From: Lachnospiraceae bacterium UBA7012
Lineage (GTDB): Bacteria; Bacillota; Clostridia; Lachnospirales; Lachnospiraceae
Direction of reading: 5' to 3'
Length of the DNA: 14,735 nt
NCBI GenBank assembly: GCA_002449595.1
Contig: DJXE01000155.1
Coordinates: forward strand, 1-14,735
Position 1 is the first letter of the stretch. Each line of letters opens with the position of its first letter. Below are positions 1 through 7,650 of the stretch, piece after piece. A program made the position numbers and the translations under genes. The notes beneath the pieces were generated by a model. That model was not told the DNA's origin and made no database searches. It saw only the letters and a program-made list of their open reading frames with translations.

Positions 1-2213
1 ACTGCCGCGCAGCTCGCGCCGGTCAGCTCCTCACTCCGGGCGCCGGGCTGCTGGAATCCGGCATAGATGCAGAATCTCTTACCGCGGATCGCGCGGATGC
101 CCGCCTCGTCGACCGAGGTGAAGGCGCGCGCCGGAAGGTCGATCTCGTAGGTGCGCTCCTCGCCGCCCCCGAGGTGGATCCTGCGGAAGCCCGCGAGCTG
201 CGGGCCGGGTACCGCGCAAGGGGACTCCAGATCTTTGACGTAGATCTGAAGGACGTCGTCGGTCTCGCGCCCCTCGTTCTGTGCTGTGACACTGACCCTG
301 ACGCCGGCGAAGTCTGCCCCGACAGCGGACTGTCCGGGATCCGCCGATCCGAAGGCGCCCTGCCCCGTCTCAGCTTTCTCTCCTTCAGAAGACTTCAGAA
401 TCTCTGTCCCCGCGATCTGCGCCTTGCAGTCGCCGTAGGTCAGCCCGTATCCGAACGGATACAGTGGCGCGCCGGTGAAGTAGCGGTACGTGCGGTCCTT
501 CATCGCGTAGTCCGTGAACGCGGGCATCGCGTCCAGATCCTCGTTCCTGTAGAACGTGACCGGGAGCTTGCCGGAGGGCGAGACCGCGCCGAAGAGGATC
601 TCGGCGATGTTCGCGCCGCCGCGCGCGCCGGGATACCAGGCCTGCAGGATGGCCGCTGCCTTCTCCTGCGCCGCGGACAGATCGATCGAGCTGCCGCTCA
701 TGTTGATGACGATGACCGGCCTGCCGCAGTCCAGGACCTTGTCCATGAGGATCCGCTGGGACTCCGGAAGCAGGAGATCGTTCTTGTCGCCGGACGCGTA
801 GGAGTTGCCGGTGTCGCCCTCTTCTCCTTCGAGCGTCTCGTCGAGGCCGACGACCAGGATGACGACTTCGGACTGCTCCGCGACCGTGAGCGCCTCCGCG
901 ATGCGGTCGTGGCTGCCCGGTGCGGACAGATCTTCTACATTCTCCCGGAACAGGTCGCAGCCCTCGGAGTAGAAGACGCGGACCTTCTCGTCGCCGGCCA
1001 GGCCGTGGCGGTCCGCCACGAAGTCCTGGATGCCCTCGAGCACGGTAACGTAGCGGGAGGAAGTGCCGTGATAGTTGCCGATAAGTGCTTTTCTGCTGTT
1101 TGCGTTTGGACCGATCACGCCGATCGTGCGGACCGTCTCCTCGATCGGCAGAATGCCGTCGTTCTTCAGGAGGACGACGCTCTCCCGCGCGGCGCGCGCC
1201 GCCGCGTCGATGTGCCTGTCGCACTCCACTGCGCTGTACGGGATGGCATCGTACTCGGTCTCATCGAACATGCCGAGCAGATATCTCGTGGTGAAAAGCC
1301 TCTCGCACGACCTCGTGACGTACGCTTCATCGAGGATTCCCTCGTGCAGCGCGTTCATCACACGCTCGTAGGTGCAGCCGCAGTTGACGTCGGTGCCGTT
1401 CTCCAGCGCCAGCTTGACGGATTCCTCGGGGCGGGACGTCACGTGATGGTGTTCGTGGAAGTCGCGGACCGCCCAGCAGTCGGAGACGAAGTGTCCCTGG
1501 AAGCCCCACTTTCCTCTGAGGATCTCCTGAAGCTTCGGGCTGCCGCAGCAGACCTCGCCGTTCGTGCGGTTGTACGCGCCCATGACGGCTTCGACATCGC
1601 CTTCCTTCACGCACGCCTCAAACGCGGGAAGGTAGGTCTCCTCCATGTCCTTCGGAGAAGCGACCGCGTCAAATTCGTGGCGGAGAGCCTCCGGGCCGGA
1701 GTGCACGGCGAAGTGCTTCGCGCACGCCGCGCTCTTTAAATACGGGTGACCTGATCCTGCGATCTCGCCGGTGCCCTGCAGTCCCCTGACGAAGCGGACG
1801 CCGAGGCGGGACGTGAGATACGGATCCTCGCCGTAGGTCTCGTGCCCTCTCCCCCACCTGGGATCGCGGAAGATGTTGACGTTCGGCGACCAGAAGGTCA
1901 GTCCCTTGTAGATGTCGCGGTCTTCCTTCTTCGACTGCGCGTTGTATTTGGCGCGGCCCTCCGTCGCGATGCAGTCCGCGATCTCCTCCATGAGGTCCTC
2001 GTCAAACATCGCCGCCAGGCCGATCGCCTGCGGAAACACCGTCGCGGTGCCCGCCCGCGCGACGCCGTGCAGAGCTTCGTTCCACCAGTTATATGCCGGG
2101 ATCCCGAGCCGCGGGATCGCCGGGGCGTCGAACTTCAGCTGCGACGCCTTCTCTTCCAGTGTCATCTGTGCGACCAGAGCCCTGGCCTTCTGTTCTGCTT
2201 CCGCTCTGTTCAT
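1..2213 (-). CDS. Glycoside hydrolase family 3, beta-xylosidase/beta-glucosidase type (3' end cut by window)
   Basis: This is a retaining exo-glycosidase that should release the terminal sugar from beta-linked oligosaccharides, most likely xylo- or gluco-oligosaccharides. About 737 codons are visible with no stop. The N-terminal GH3 barrel shows KHFAVHSGPE (residues 166-175) and FVSDCWAVRDFH, whose Asp245 fits the catalytic nucleophile. The alpha/beta sandwich domain (about 340-590) has a Glu-rich loop, GLDETLEGEEGD (456-467), where the general acid/base usually lies; I cannot assign the exact residue. A fibronectin III-like domain begins near residue 635 and ends with LTG-type residues, so probably little is missing at the C-terminus. 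There is no signal peptide, so the enzyme should act in the cytoplasm on imported sugar. The ATG at 2213-2211 follows an AGGGTGG ribosome-binding site. A Gly/Glu/Ser-rich insert precedes the FnIII domain. The KHFAVHSGPE form favours the xylosidase branch, but the substrate is an inference. Confidence 0.93.
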   Translation of the reverse strand, partial: MNRAEAEQKARALVAQMTLEEKASQLKFDAPAIPRLGIPAYNWWNEALHGVARAGTATVFPQAIGLAAMFDEDLMEEIADCIATEGRAKYNAQSKKEDRDIYKGLTFWSPNVNIFRDPRWGRGHETYGEDPYLTSRLGVRFVRGLQGTGEIAGSGHPYLKSAACAKHFAVHSGPEALRHEFDAVASPKDMEETYLPAFEACVKEGDVEAVMGAYNRTNGEVCCGSPKLQEILRGKWGFQGHFVSDCWAVRDFHEHHHVTSRPEESVKLALENGTDVNCGCTYERVMNALHEGILDEAYVTRSCERLFTTRYLLGMFDETEYDAIPYSAVECDRHIDAAARAARESVVLLKNDGILPIEETVRTIGVIGPNANSRKALIGNYHGTSSRYVTVLEGIQDFVADRHGLAGDEKVRVFYSEGCDLFRENVEDLSAPGSHDRIAEALTVAEQSEVVILVVGLDETLEGEEGDTGNSYASGDKNDLLLPESQRILMDKVLDCGRPVIVINMSGSSIDLSAAQEKAAAILQAWYPGARGGANIAEILFGAVSPSGKLPVTFYRNEDLDAMPAFTDYAMKDRTYRYFTGAPLYPFGYGLTYGDCKAQIAGTEILKSSEGEKAETGQGAFGSADPGQSAVGADFAGVRVSVTAQNEGRETDDVLQIYVKDLESPCAVPGPQLAGFRRIHLGGGEERTYEIDLPARAFTSVDEAGIRAIRGKRFCIYAGFQQPGARSEELTGASCAA

Positions 2214-2303
2214 AATAGTTTCCACCCTCTTGTTTTCCGCGGCTGCCGCAGGGCCCGGCGGAGAGGTTTTCCGCATTCTTCCTGCGCTGCCGCACGATAC
2301 GTC

Positions 2304-2350
2304 CGCTTACAATATCCGTATTATCTGTTAGAATAATATAGACGGTCAAT
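2304..2350. promoter_or_regulatory. Overlapping divergent promoters for the GH3 gene and the araC-type gene
   Basis: This AT-rich island lies in the 173-base gap between the two divergent genes. On the plus strand, TTACAA (2307-2312), a 16-base spacer and TAGAAT (2329-2334) form a plausible promoter for the regulator. On the minus strand, TTGACC (2349-2344), an 18-base spacer and GATAAT (2325-2320) form a plausible promoter for the GH3 gene. The two promoters face and overlap each other, so polymerase probably cannot occupy both at once. A binding site for the AraC-type regulator is expected here, but I see no clear half-site pair. The hexamers were matched by eye. Confidence 0.45.
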
Positions 2351-2386
2351 CAATTAGTTGCAGCCTGAAGCTGCTGGTAACAGGTC

Positions 2387-3370
2387 ATGGATAAGGACAG
2401 GATCCGGGAACACAAACAAAGAGCGATGGAACGCATTCCGGTCAAGTACCGGCAGCCGGCCCCGTACGTCGGGCGGAAGGTCAAAGATACGGAAGAACTC
2501 GTGGATTACGTCCCCGGGACGCATCTGCGGATCTGGTACAACAACCAGCTCGAAGGCTATGAGATGCACCATCACGCCGCGACGGAGATCATCCTCTGCG
2601 TGGAGAACGGATACACCGTCATGACCGGCAGCCGCAACTATGTTTTAAGCGCCGGGGATATCCTTTTCATCCCGCCCCACATCCTGCACCGCCTGATGGG
2701 CGGCGTCGAGGGCGTCCGCTTCATCTTCCAGTTCGATCTGGCCCCGCTCGCGATGTTCCGCGATTTCAAGGTCCTCGATCCCGTCATGATGGCGCCCCTG
2801 TATCTGCCCCGCAGTTCCGGATCGGAGCTGTACTACCGGATCCACGAACTCCTGATGCAGATCACCGAGACTTACTTCTCGGCAAAGAGTATGTGGGAAC
2901 TGTCCATCTACGCGACCCTGTTCGACGTGTACACCACCATCGGCCAGGATTATTACGCGCAGAAGGACAGCTTCTCTCCCACACAGAGCAGTCACCACCA
3001 GGTGAACTATGATAAATTCGCCAGCCTTCTGTCTTACATGGACGAGCATTACGCCGACGATTTTACGCTGGATGAGGCAGCCGATTTCGTCGGCTTCTCA
3101 AAGTACCACTTCACGCGCCTGTTCCGCGAGTACACCGGAACCACGTTCCTGGACTACCTGACCCACAAGAGGGTGCAGGCGGCGCAGAGCCTGCTGGCTT
3201 CCGATCTCTCGGTCACCGAGATCTGCTTCAGGACCGGGTTCAACAACCTGACTTCCTTCAGCCGGAGCTTCAAGAAGTACACCGGCATGTCCCCCTCGGA
3301 TTTCCGCGCTCTGAGCGAGTCCTATCAGGACCACATCTCACTGTTTACCGAGTTCCGGGACGGCGCCTGA
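2387..3370 (+). CDS. AraC-family transcriptional regulator with N-terminal cupin sensor
   Basis: This 327-residue protein is a transcription factor that probably senses the imported sugar or a derivative and controls the flanking genes. An N-terminal cupin-like domain includes MHHHAATEIIL (60-70) and GDILFIPPHILHRL (90-103). A C-terminal pair of helix-turn-helix motifs spans about 210-312: the first is FTLDEAADFVGFSKYHFTRL and the second is LSVTEICFRTGFNNLTSFSR, followed by the family hallmark FKKYTGMSPSDFR. The length is typical for cupin-type AraC regulators. The start at 2387 has only a weak ribosome-binding site (AACAGG), suggesting low expression. The gene diverges from the GH3 gene and converges on the importer operon, which supports local regulation. 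Whether it activates or represses is unknown. Confidence 0.92.
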   Translation: MDKDRIREHKQRAMERIPVKYRQPAPYVGRKVKDTEELVDYVPGTHLRIWYNNQLEGYEMHHHAATEIILCVENGYTVMTGSRNYVLSAGDILFIPPHILHRLMGGVEGVRFIFQFDLAPLAMFRDFKVLDPVMMAPLYLPRSSGSELYYRIHELLMQITETYFSAKSMWELSIYATLFDVYTTIGQDYYAQKDSFSPTQSSHHQVNYDKFASLLSYMDEHYADDFTLDEAADFVGFSKYHFTRLFREYTGTTFLDYLTHKRVQAAQSLLASDLSVTEICFRTGFNNLTSFSRSFKKYTGMSPSDFRALSESYQDHISLFTEFRDGA

Positions 3371-3401
3371 GCGGCGCCATCCGCCAGGACCCGGAATCCT
3401 C

Positions 3402-3426
3402 GCGCCGGCAGGCCCGGCGCTTTTTT
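3402..3426 (+). terminator. Rho-independent terminator of the araC-type gene
   Basis: A perfect 7-bp GC stem (GCGCCGG at 3402-3408, CCGGCGC at 3414-3420) with a five-base loop is followed at once by six T residues on the plus strand. It sits 31 bases after the araC stop codon. Read on the minus strand the same stem is followed by GAGGATTCC with no T tract, so it should not stop the importer operon efficiently. Confidence 0.88.
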
Positions 3427-3434
3427 ATTGCTTA

Positions 3435-4280
3435 TTAACCCTTGACAGAGCCGAGCGCCACACCGGCGATGATGTACTTCGACAGCGCCAGGTAGACGAT
3501 GATCAGCGGCAGGGCCGTCATGGACAGACCGAGGTAGACCGCGCCGTACTCCGTCTTGTAGATATCGCCGCGCAGCAGGGAGATCATGATGGGCAGCGTG
3601 TATTTCTTCTGGTCGGTGAGCAGGATCAAAGGGGTGAACAGGTTGTTCCAGCTGCTGACGAAGGTGAAGATCGCCTGCGTCGCGATCGCGGGCTTCATGA
3701 TCGGAAGCGCGATCTTGTTGAAGATCAGGAACTCCTTCGCGCCGTCGATTCTGGCCGACTGCACGATCTCGAGCGAGAGTGCCGGGATCATGTACTGCCG
3801 CATGAAGAAGACCATGGAGGGCGAGGCGATCGCCGGGAGGATCAGCATCGAGAGCTTGTTGGTCATGTGGATCTTGTAGACCATCTGGTAGAAACCGATC
3901 ATCGTGATCTGCGCCGGGATCATCATGATCGCCATGATGAACGAGAAATACGCCCTCTTGAGCTTCCAGTCATAGACGACGAGGCCGTAGGCCGTCAGCG
4001 TCGAGAAATAGGTCGCGAGCAGTGTCGTGCAGACCGAGATGATCAGCGAGTTCATGAAGCCGACGGACGGCTTGAAGCTCTTGCCCAGAAGGACCTTCAG
4101 GTTGTTCGCGAGGTACGACGAAGGGATGAGCGAGACCGCGTGCTGCTGGATCTGTGTCGTCGACCTTGTGGCGTTGACCAGCATGACGACGAACGGGAAA
4201 AGGCTGAGGATCGCAAGGAAAACGCATGCGATGAAGATCAGCGTCTTCGCGAGGTAATGATGATTGTCTGACTTTTTCAT
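3435..4280 (-). CDS. Carbohydrate ABC transporter permease, MalG/AraQ-like (CUT1)
   Basis: This 281-residue inner-membrane subunit forms half of the translocation channel of a sugar importer. About six membrane helices are visible, starting with LIFIACVFLAILSLFPFVV (14-32). The cytoplasmic EAA loop that docks on the ATPase is near residues 171-196, with SARIDGAKEFLIF and ALPIMKP. The C-terminus, IIAGVALGSVKG, is typical of the MalG branch. Its ATG overlaps the stop codon of the preceding permease (TAATG at 4282-4278), indicating translational coupling, and an AAGGAGG ribosome-binding site lies inside that gene. It is the last gene of the operon. No clear intrinsic terminator for this strand follows. 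Confidence 0.95.
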   Translation of the reverse strand: MKKSDNHHYLAKTLIFIACVFLAILSLFPFVVMLVNATRSTTQIQQHAVSLIPSSYLANNLKVLLGKSFKPSVGFMNSLIISVCTTLLATYFSTLTAYGLVVYDWKLKRAYFSFIMAIMMIPAQITMIGFYQMVYKIHMTNKLSMLILPAIASPSMVFFMRQYMIPALSLEIVQSARIDGAKEFLIFNKIALPIMKPAIATQAIFTFVSSWNNLFTPLILLTDQKKYTLPIMISLLRGDIYKTEYGAVYLGLSMTALPLIIVYLALSKYIIAGVALGSVKG

Positions 4281-5263
4281 TACGCCTGTCCTCCTTTTGC
4301 CAGTTCTTTCTGACGCCTGCGTTCCGCCTTGATCTGCTGCTTCATGACTTTGTGCAGCTTCGCCTCGTCCTTATCGCGCAGGAAGTAGAACATGATGCCG
4401 GATACCGCACTGATGATGATGAACATGATCATGCTTGCCGCAGCCGCGCGGTTGTACATGTAGCTGCCGGAGAACGCCTGGTTGTAGATGAATACGCTCG
4501 TCGTCAGCGTCGCGTTGTCGGGGCCGCCCATCAAGAACAGCCTCGGGATATCGAACATGTTCAGGCCGCCGATGAGGCTCGTGACGAGAGTGAACAGCAT
4601 GATGGTCCGGATGTTCGGGAGCGTCACGTGCCAGAAGGTCTGCCAGCCGTTCGCGCCGTCGACTTCCGCCGCTTCGAAGATCTCAGGGCTGATGCCGAGG
4701 ATGCCGGAGATCAGGATGATCATTGTGTAGCCGTACCACATCCAGGTCTGGATGAAGATGACGACGCCCTTTGCGACGCTCTTCTTGACGAGGAAGTTAT
4801 AGGGCTGGCTGATGAAGCCGAACCTTGTCAGCAGGTCATTGACAGGGCCCATCGGGTAGCCGAAAAGGGCATTGAACAGGATCGCGATCGTCGCCGCCGT
4901 GATGATGTTCGGCATGTAGAACATGACTTTGAATGCGCCTTCTCCCGGGATCTTGAATCTTCTGTCCGTGAACCACGCGGCGAGAAGAAGCGCGAGGAGA
5001 AGCTGCGGGATGAAGTTGCACACCCACAGGAATACCGTATTCTTGAATGCGTTCTGGAAGGTCGGGCTCGTCAGGATCGTGACGAAGTTGGCAAAGGGTT
5101 CCTTCAGGAAGTGCCAGTCCGTCTTGCCGATGCCCTTTAAGTCGGTGAATCCGATGATCGCGGTGTACAGCGTCGGATACGCCGAGAAGATGAGATACGC
5201 GATCGTGAACGGCAGCGTGAAAATGTAGCCGTATTTCGCGTAGCTGAAGCTTTTCTTTTTCAT
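4280..5263 (-). CDS. Carbohydrate ABC transporter permease, MalF/UgpA-like (CUT1)
   Basis: This 327-residue membrane subunit pairs with the MalG-like permease to form the sugar channel. It begins MKKKSFSYAKYGYIF and has about six membrane helices (first about 12-37). Its EAA loop is EAAEVDGANGWQTFWHVTLP (198-217), the contact point for the missing ATPase. I chose the ATG at 5263 because GGAGAG (5276-5271) sits seven bases upstream; an upstream in-frame TTG at 5278 overlaps that ribosome-binding site. The C-terminal tail (about 297-327) is rich in Lys, Arg and Gln, as expected for a cytoplasmic end. The gene lies 214 bases after the binding-protein gene, with a strong hairpin between them. Confidence 0.95.
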   Translation of the reverse strand: MKKKSFSYAKYGYIFTLPFTIAYLIFSAYPTLYTAIIGFTDLKGIGKTDWHFLKEPFANFVTILTSPTFQNAFKNTVFLWVCNFIPQLLLALLLAAWFTDRRFKIPGEGAFKVMFYMPNIITAATIAILFNALFGYPMGPVNDLLTRFGFISQPYNFLVKKSVAKGVVIFIQTWMWYGYTMIILISGILGISPEIFEAAEVDGANGWQTFWHVTLPNIRTIMLFTLVTSLIGGLNMFDIPRLFLMGGPDNATLTTSVFIYNQAFSGSYMYNRAAAASMIMFIIISAVSGIMFYFLRDKDEAKLHKVMKQQIKAERRRQKELAKGGQA

Positions 5264-5400
5264 AGCTTGTCTCTCCAAAGGATCTGGGCGTGTCTTCGCG
5301 GCAGCTGGTGGCCTGCCGGGAGACCGTGTGACTCATATTTCAAAAAGCCGGATGACTGCTGCTGTTTGCGGGTCTCCCCGCTAATTTAAGGTATAAAGAG

Positions 5401-5431
5401 GGGGTGTGGGATGGAGTTCATCCCACACCCC
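5401..5431 (-). repeat. Intercistronic 13-bp hairpin between binding protein and permeases
   Basis: Arms GGGGTGTGGGATG (5401-5413) and CATCCCACACCCC (5419-5431) are perfect reverse complements around a five-base loop. On the minus-strand transcript the hairpin lies 46 bases after the binding-protein stop codon and is followed by CTCTTTATACC, which is only weakly U-rich. It therefore looks like a partial terminator or a 3'-end stabiliser. Such an element would leave much more binding-protein mRNA than permease mRNA, as in the malE-malF arrangement. The effect is inferred; the stem is seen directly. Confidence 0.82.
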
Positions 5432-5477
5432 GGTAAAGAGGAACGTTTAATGACTTATTGTCTGTCCCGGCCCGGAA

Positions 5478-6932
5478 TTATTCCGCTTCGATGCCGAGGT
5501 TGTCGCTGACGGTCTGCTTGAAGTCTGCGATCGCAGCGTCACGATCCTTTTCGCCTGCCGCGTATGCACGTACCTGATCTCTCCAGGCCATGTTGATGGA
5601 CTCGTCGTACTGGGTCAGGTTCTTGCCGTTTGCGTAAGCGTTCGCGGGAACAAAGACGTCGAACATGTTCTGGCCGCCGAGGAACTCAAGCTCGCCGTTG
5701 GACTTGCTCATGACGGTACCGGAAGCGACGGAATCCTTCGTGCCGCCTTCGCCGTTCAGAGTGCCGTTTGCCCACTTGTACTGCAGGCCGTCTTCGCTGC
5801 TGTCAAGAGTGATCCAGTTGATCAGCTCTGCAACTGCTGCCTTCTTGGACTCGTCCATGTTCTTGTTTGCGAGAACCCATGTGCCGCCCCAGAAGAAGCC
5901 GATCGGAGGTGCGCATGCTGCCCAGTCGCCGTAAGTGCCTTCGCCAACCTTTTCACCGCCGCAGTTAGGAGCCAGCGTGTAGTTGATGAGCCATGCGGGT
6001 CCGAAGAAACCGAACACAGGCTGTGCGCCTTCACCCTTCATGTCTGCGAACCATGCATCCTGCCAGTCCTGCGTCTGGTTGGACCAGCCGTTGTCGGTCA
6101 GGCTCTTGGAGATGTCAAGGAACGCTTCTCTCTTGGGATCGATGTGAAGCTTGCCGTCCTCGTTGAGCCAGCCCTTCTCGGAGCTGTTCTCAACTGCGTG
6201 CCACACGTCGCCGTCGCCGGAGACGATCGCAACACCCTTTTCCTTCAGGGTTGCAGCTGCTTCGAAGAACTTGTCCCAGGAATCGGTGCCGGAGCCGATG
6301 ATCTCAGCGATCTTCTCCGGATCGTCCGTGCCGAAGACGTCCTTCGCGATGGAACGGCGATAGATGAATGCGCCGCCGGTTGCCTGGTAGCCGAGTGCAT
6401 CGACGTCGCCTGCCGGGTTCGTGCCGATATCGACAGAGTACTGAGCGATGTCAGCGTCCGCGATGGCCTTGTCAATGTCAATGCCGAGATCCTTGTAAGG
6501 CATTGCGAAGTCGCTCATGTCGCCCTGGGAATACTTCAGGACGAAAGCGGCCTCCGCGCAGTACATATCGGGAGCTTCCGCGCCGCCCGCCTGCAGTGCC
6601 TGGTCAAGTGCCGGCTGATAAGCACCTTCCGTCGTCGCAATGATAGTCGTGTTTACGTCAAAACCGAAATCCGGATGTTCCTCGATGTACTTGTCGACCA
6701 TGCCCGGAACTTCGTCCGTGAAGGACCAGAGGTTGATGGTTCCGCCTGCTGCGGGAGCCGCTGCCTCTTCGGTCTTCTCCTCAGCTTCCGCTGCGGGAGC
6801 TTCTTCCGCTGCTTCTTCCTTTGCCTCTTCCGCAGGAGCCGCCGCCGGAGCTGCCGGAGCCGCGCCACAGCCTGCGAGAGCTGACATCGCAAGAACAGTT
6901 GACAGAACTGCTGCCATAATTCTCTTCTTCAT
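5478..6932 (-). CDS. Extracellular sugar-binding lipoprotein of the ABC importer (SBP family 1)
   Basis: This 484-residue lipoprotein should capture the sugar outside the cell and deliver it to the permease pair. A lipoprotein signal peptide ends in LSALAGC-type residues (lipobox SALAGC) with Cys22 as the lipidated residue. An Ala/Pro/Glu-rich linker (23-64) tethers the binding domain, which starts at GGTINLWSFTDEVPGM. Aromatic residues typical of sugar pockets occur later, for example FGFFGPAWLINY and IGFFWGGTWVLA. The length fits CUT1 binding proteins. The ATG at 6932 has an AGGAGGG ribosome-binding site five bases away. Its codon use is less GC-extreme than that of its neighbours, consistent with high expression. 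It is the first gene of the importer operon. The ligand cannot be read from sequence; the adjacent GH3 enzyme suggests a beta-linked oligosaccharide. Confidence 0.95.
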   Translation of the reverse strand: MKKRIMAAVLSTVLAMSALAGCGAAPAAPAAAPAEEAKEEAAEEAPAAEAEEKTEEAAAPAAGGTINLWSFTDEVPGMVDKYIEEHPDFGFDVNTTIIATTEGAYQPALDQALQAGGAEAPDMYCAEAAFVLKYSQGDMSDFAMPYKDLGIDIDKAIADADIAQYSVDIGTNPAGDVDALGYQATGGAFIYRRSIAKDVFGTDDPEKIAEIIGSGTDSWDKFFEAAATLKEKGVAIVSGDGDVWHAVENSSEKGWLNEDGKLHIDPKREAFLDISKSLTDNGWSNQTQDWQDAWFADMKGEGAQPVFGFFGPAWLINYTLAPNCGGEKVGEGTYGDWAACAPPIGFFWGGTWVLANKNMDESKKAAVAELINWITLDSSEDGLQYKWANGTLNGEGGTKDSVASGTVMSKSNGELEFLGGQNMFDVFVPANAYANGKNLTQYDESINMAWRDQVRAYAAGEKDRDAAIADFKQTVSDNLGIEAE

Positions 6933-6983
6933 GTTACCCTCCTGAGTACCTGATGAATGGTGATGCTGCTGAAACTGTTTCTG

Positions 6984-7006
6984 TTTCTATAAGGCCTTTA
7001 TAGAAA
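6984..7006. repeat. Inverted repeat in the importer operon leader
   Basis: Arms TTTCTATAA (6984-6992) and TTATAGAAA (6998-7006) are perfect reverse complements around GGCCT. The element lies about 51 bases upstream of the binding-protein start codon, probably within the 5' untranslated region or at the start site. It could be an operator for a dimeric regulator or a short RNA hairpin. It is not followed by a T tract on the minus strand. Confidence 0.6.
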
Positions 7007-7042
7007 AAATTTCCGTACAATACTGTTATAGCATCGCCGTTA

Positions 7043-7056
7043 CGAAAACGTTTTAC
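7043..7056. promoter_or_regulatory. cre-like / LacI-family operator candidate
   Basis: The 14-mer CGAAAACGTTTTAC contains the perfect palindrome AAAACGTTTT (7045-7054) with a central CG. This matches 11 of 14 positions of the CcpA catabolite-response consensus TGWAARCGYTWWCW in either orientation. Placement upstream of a sugar-importer operon suits carbon catabolite control or a dedicated LacI-type repressor. No such regulator is encoded in the window. Confidence 0.5.
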
Positions 7057-7242
7057 AAAAATTGCTGTACAGTTTTCATTTATTGCCGATGTTTTTGTCT
7101 ATATTTTCTGACAATTAAAGATCCCTCCGCAGAACCGTGCTTTAACTTACTGCACGGAATCCGCGGCGGGATCCTGTTTGTTCCGGAACTGTCTGACGGC
7201 TCCAGCCGGGCCTTTCCGGGTCATCCTGCCGGAAATACCGCA

Positions 7243-7650
7243 TTATTCCCAGCGTTTACGGATCGTGAGGATGTTCATCCCGTCCCTGTATTCGTACTTC
7301 ACGTCGTCCATCGTCTTCCTGACCATGAAGATGCCGAGGCCGCCGATCGGCCGGTCCTCCGCAAGGAGCGAGATGTCCGGGTCCTCGTGCTGAAGCGGGT
7401 CGAACGGCACGCCCCAGTCGATGAGCGAAATCGTTATCGCTCCCTTCTCCGAATCGTCGATCCGGATCGTCGCCGTCCCGTCCCCGTCCGGGTACGCGTA
7501 GCTCGCAATATTCGTAAACAGCTCGTCGACCGAGACTTCGATCTGGAACATCGGCTTCGCGGGGCAGCCCATCTCCTCGAGCGTCTTCGTCACGAAGCCT
7601 GTCGCCATGGGAAGGTTCCCTGTTTTCGCCGGGATCGTCAGTTCTTTCAT
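7243..7650 (-). CDS. RsbW/SpoIIAB-like HATPase (anti-sigma factor / serine kinase type)
   Basis: This 135-residue protein has the GHKL ATPase fold of serine kinases that bind a sigma factor or another partner and phosphorylate a STAS antagonist. The N-box is VDELFTNIASYAYP with Glu43 and Asn47. The G1 box is DWGVPFDP with Asp78 and Gly80. The glycine-rich lid is IGGLGIFMVRKTMDDVKY (102-119). All the residues expected for ATP and Mg binding are visible. I chose the ATG at 7650 because GGAGGAAGG lies just upstream; it overlaps the phosphatase stop by four bases (ATGA at 7650-7647), so the two are translationally coupled. The obvious substrate is the STAS protein encoded at 10897-11196. Its bound partner is unknown, as no sigma factor is encoded nearby. 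Confidence 0.92.
   Translation of the reverse strand: MKELTIPAKTGNLPMATGFVTKTLEEMGCPAKPMFQIEVSVDELFTNIASYAYPDGDGTATIRIDDSEKGAITISLIDWGVPFDPLQHEDPDISLLAEDRPIGGLGIFMVRKTMDDVKYEYRDGMNILTIRKRWE

Larger units (their letters stand above)
6933..7242 (-). promoter_or_regulatory. Leader and control region of the importer operon (310 bases, no gene)
   Basis: This AT-rich gap separates the RsbW-like gene from the binding-protein gene, both on the minus strand. It holds a 9+9 inverted repeat (6984-7006), a cre-like palindrome (7043-7056), possible -10 boxes TATAAC (7030-7025) and TATTGT just downstream, and a 6-bp stem with an 11-base loop (7135-7157) lacking a T tract. No convincing -35 hexamer matches these -10 candidates, so the promoter may depend on an activator. 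I see no open reading frame of substance and no clear terminator for the upstream rsb-like pair. Confidence 0.55.

Noticed and set aside
174..1739. Long plus-strand open frame (521 codons) opposite the GH3 gene
   Set aside because: Its product is Arg/Val/Asp-rich with no family motifs, while the opposite strand encodes an uninterrupted GH3 enzyme with its catalytic Asp. GC-rich codon use leaves such antisense frames open.
4352..5140. Plus-strand frame opposite the MalF-like permease
   Set aside because: The product is Asp/Glu/Arg-rich with no structure, and the permease on the other strand is unambiguous.
6730..6870. Apparent short repeats in the binding-protein gene
   Set aside because: They encode the Ala/Pro/Glu-rich linker after the lipidated Cys; this is low-complexity coding, not a DNA repeat element.
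7135..7157. Stem CCGTGC/GCACGG as a terminator for the rsb-like pair
   Set aside because: The loop is 11 bases and no T tract follows on the minus strand.
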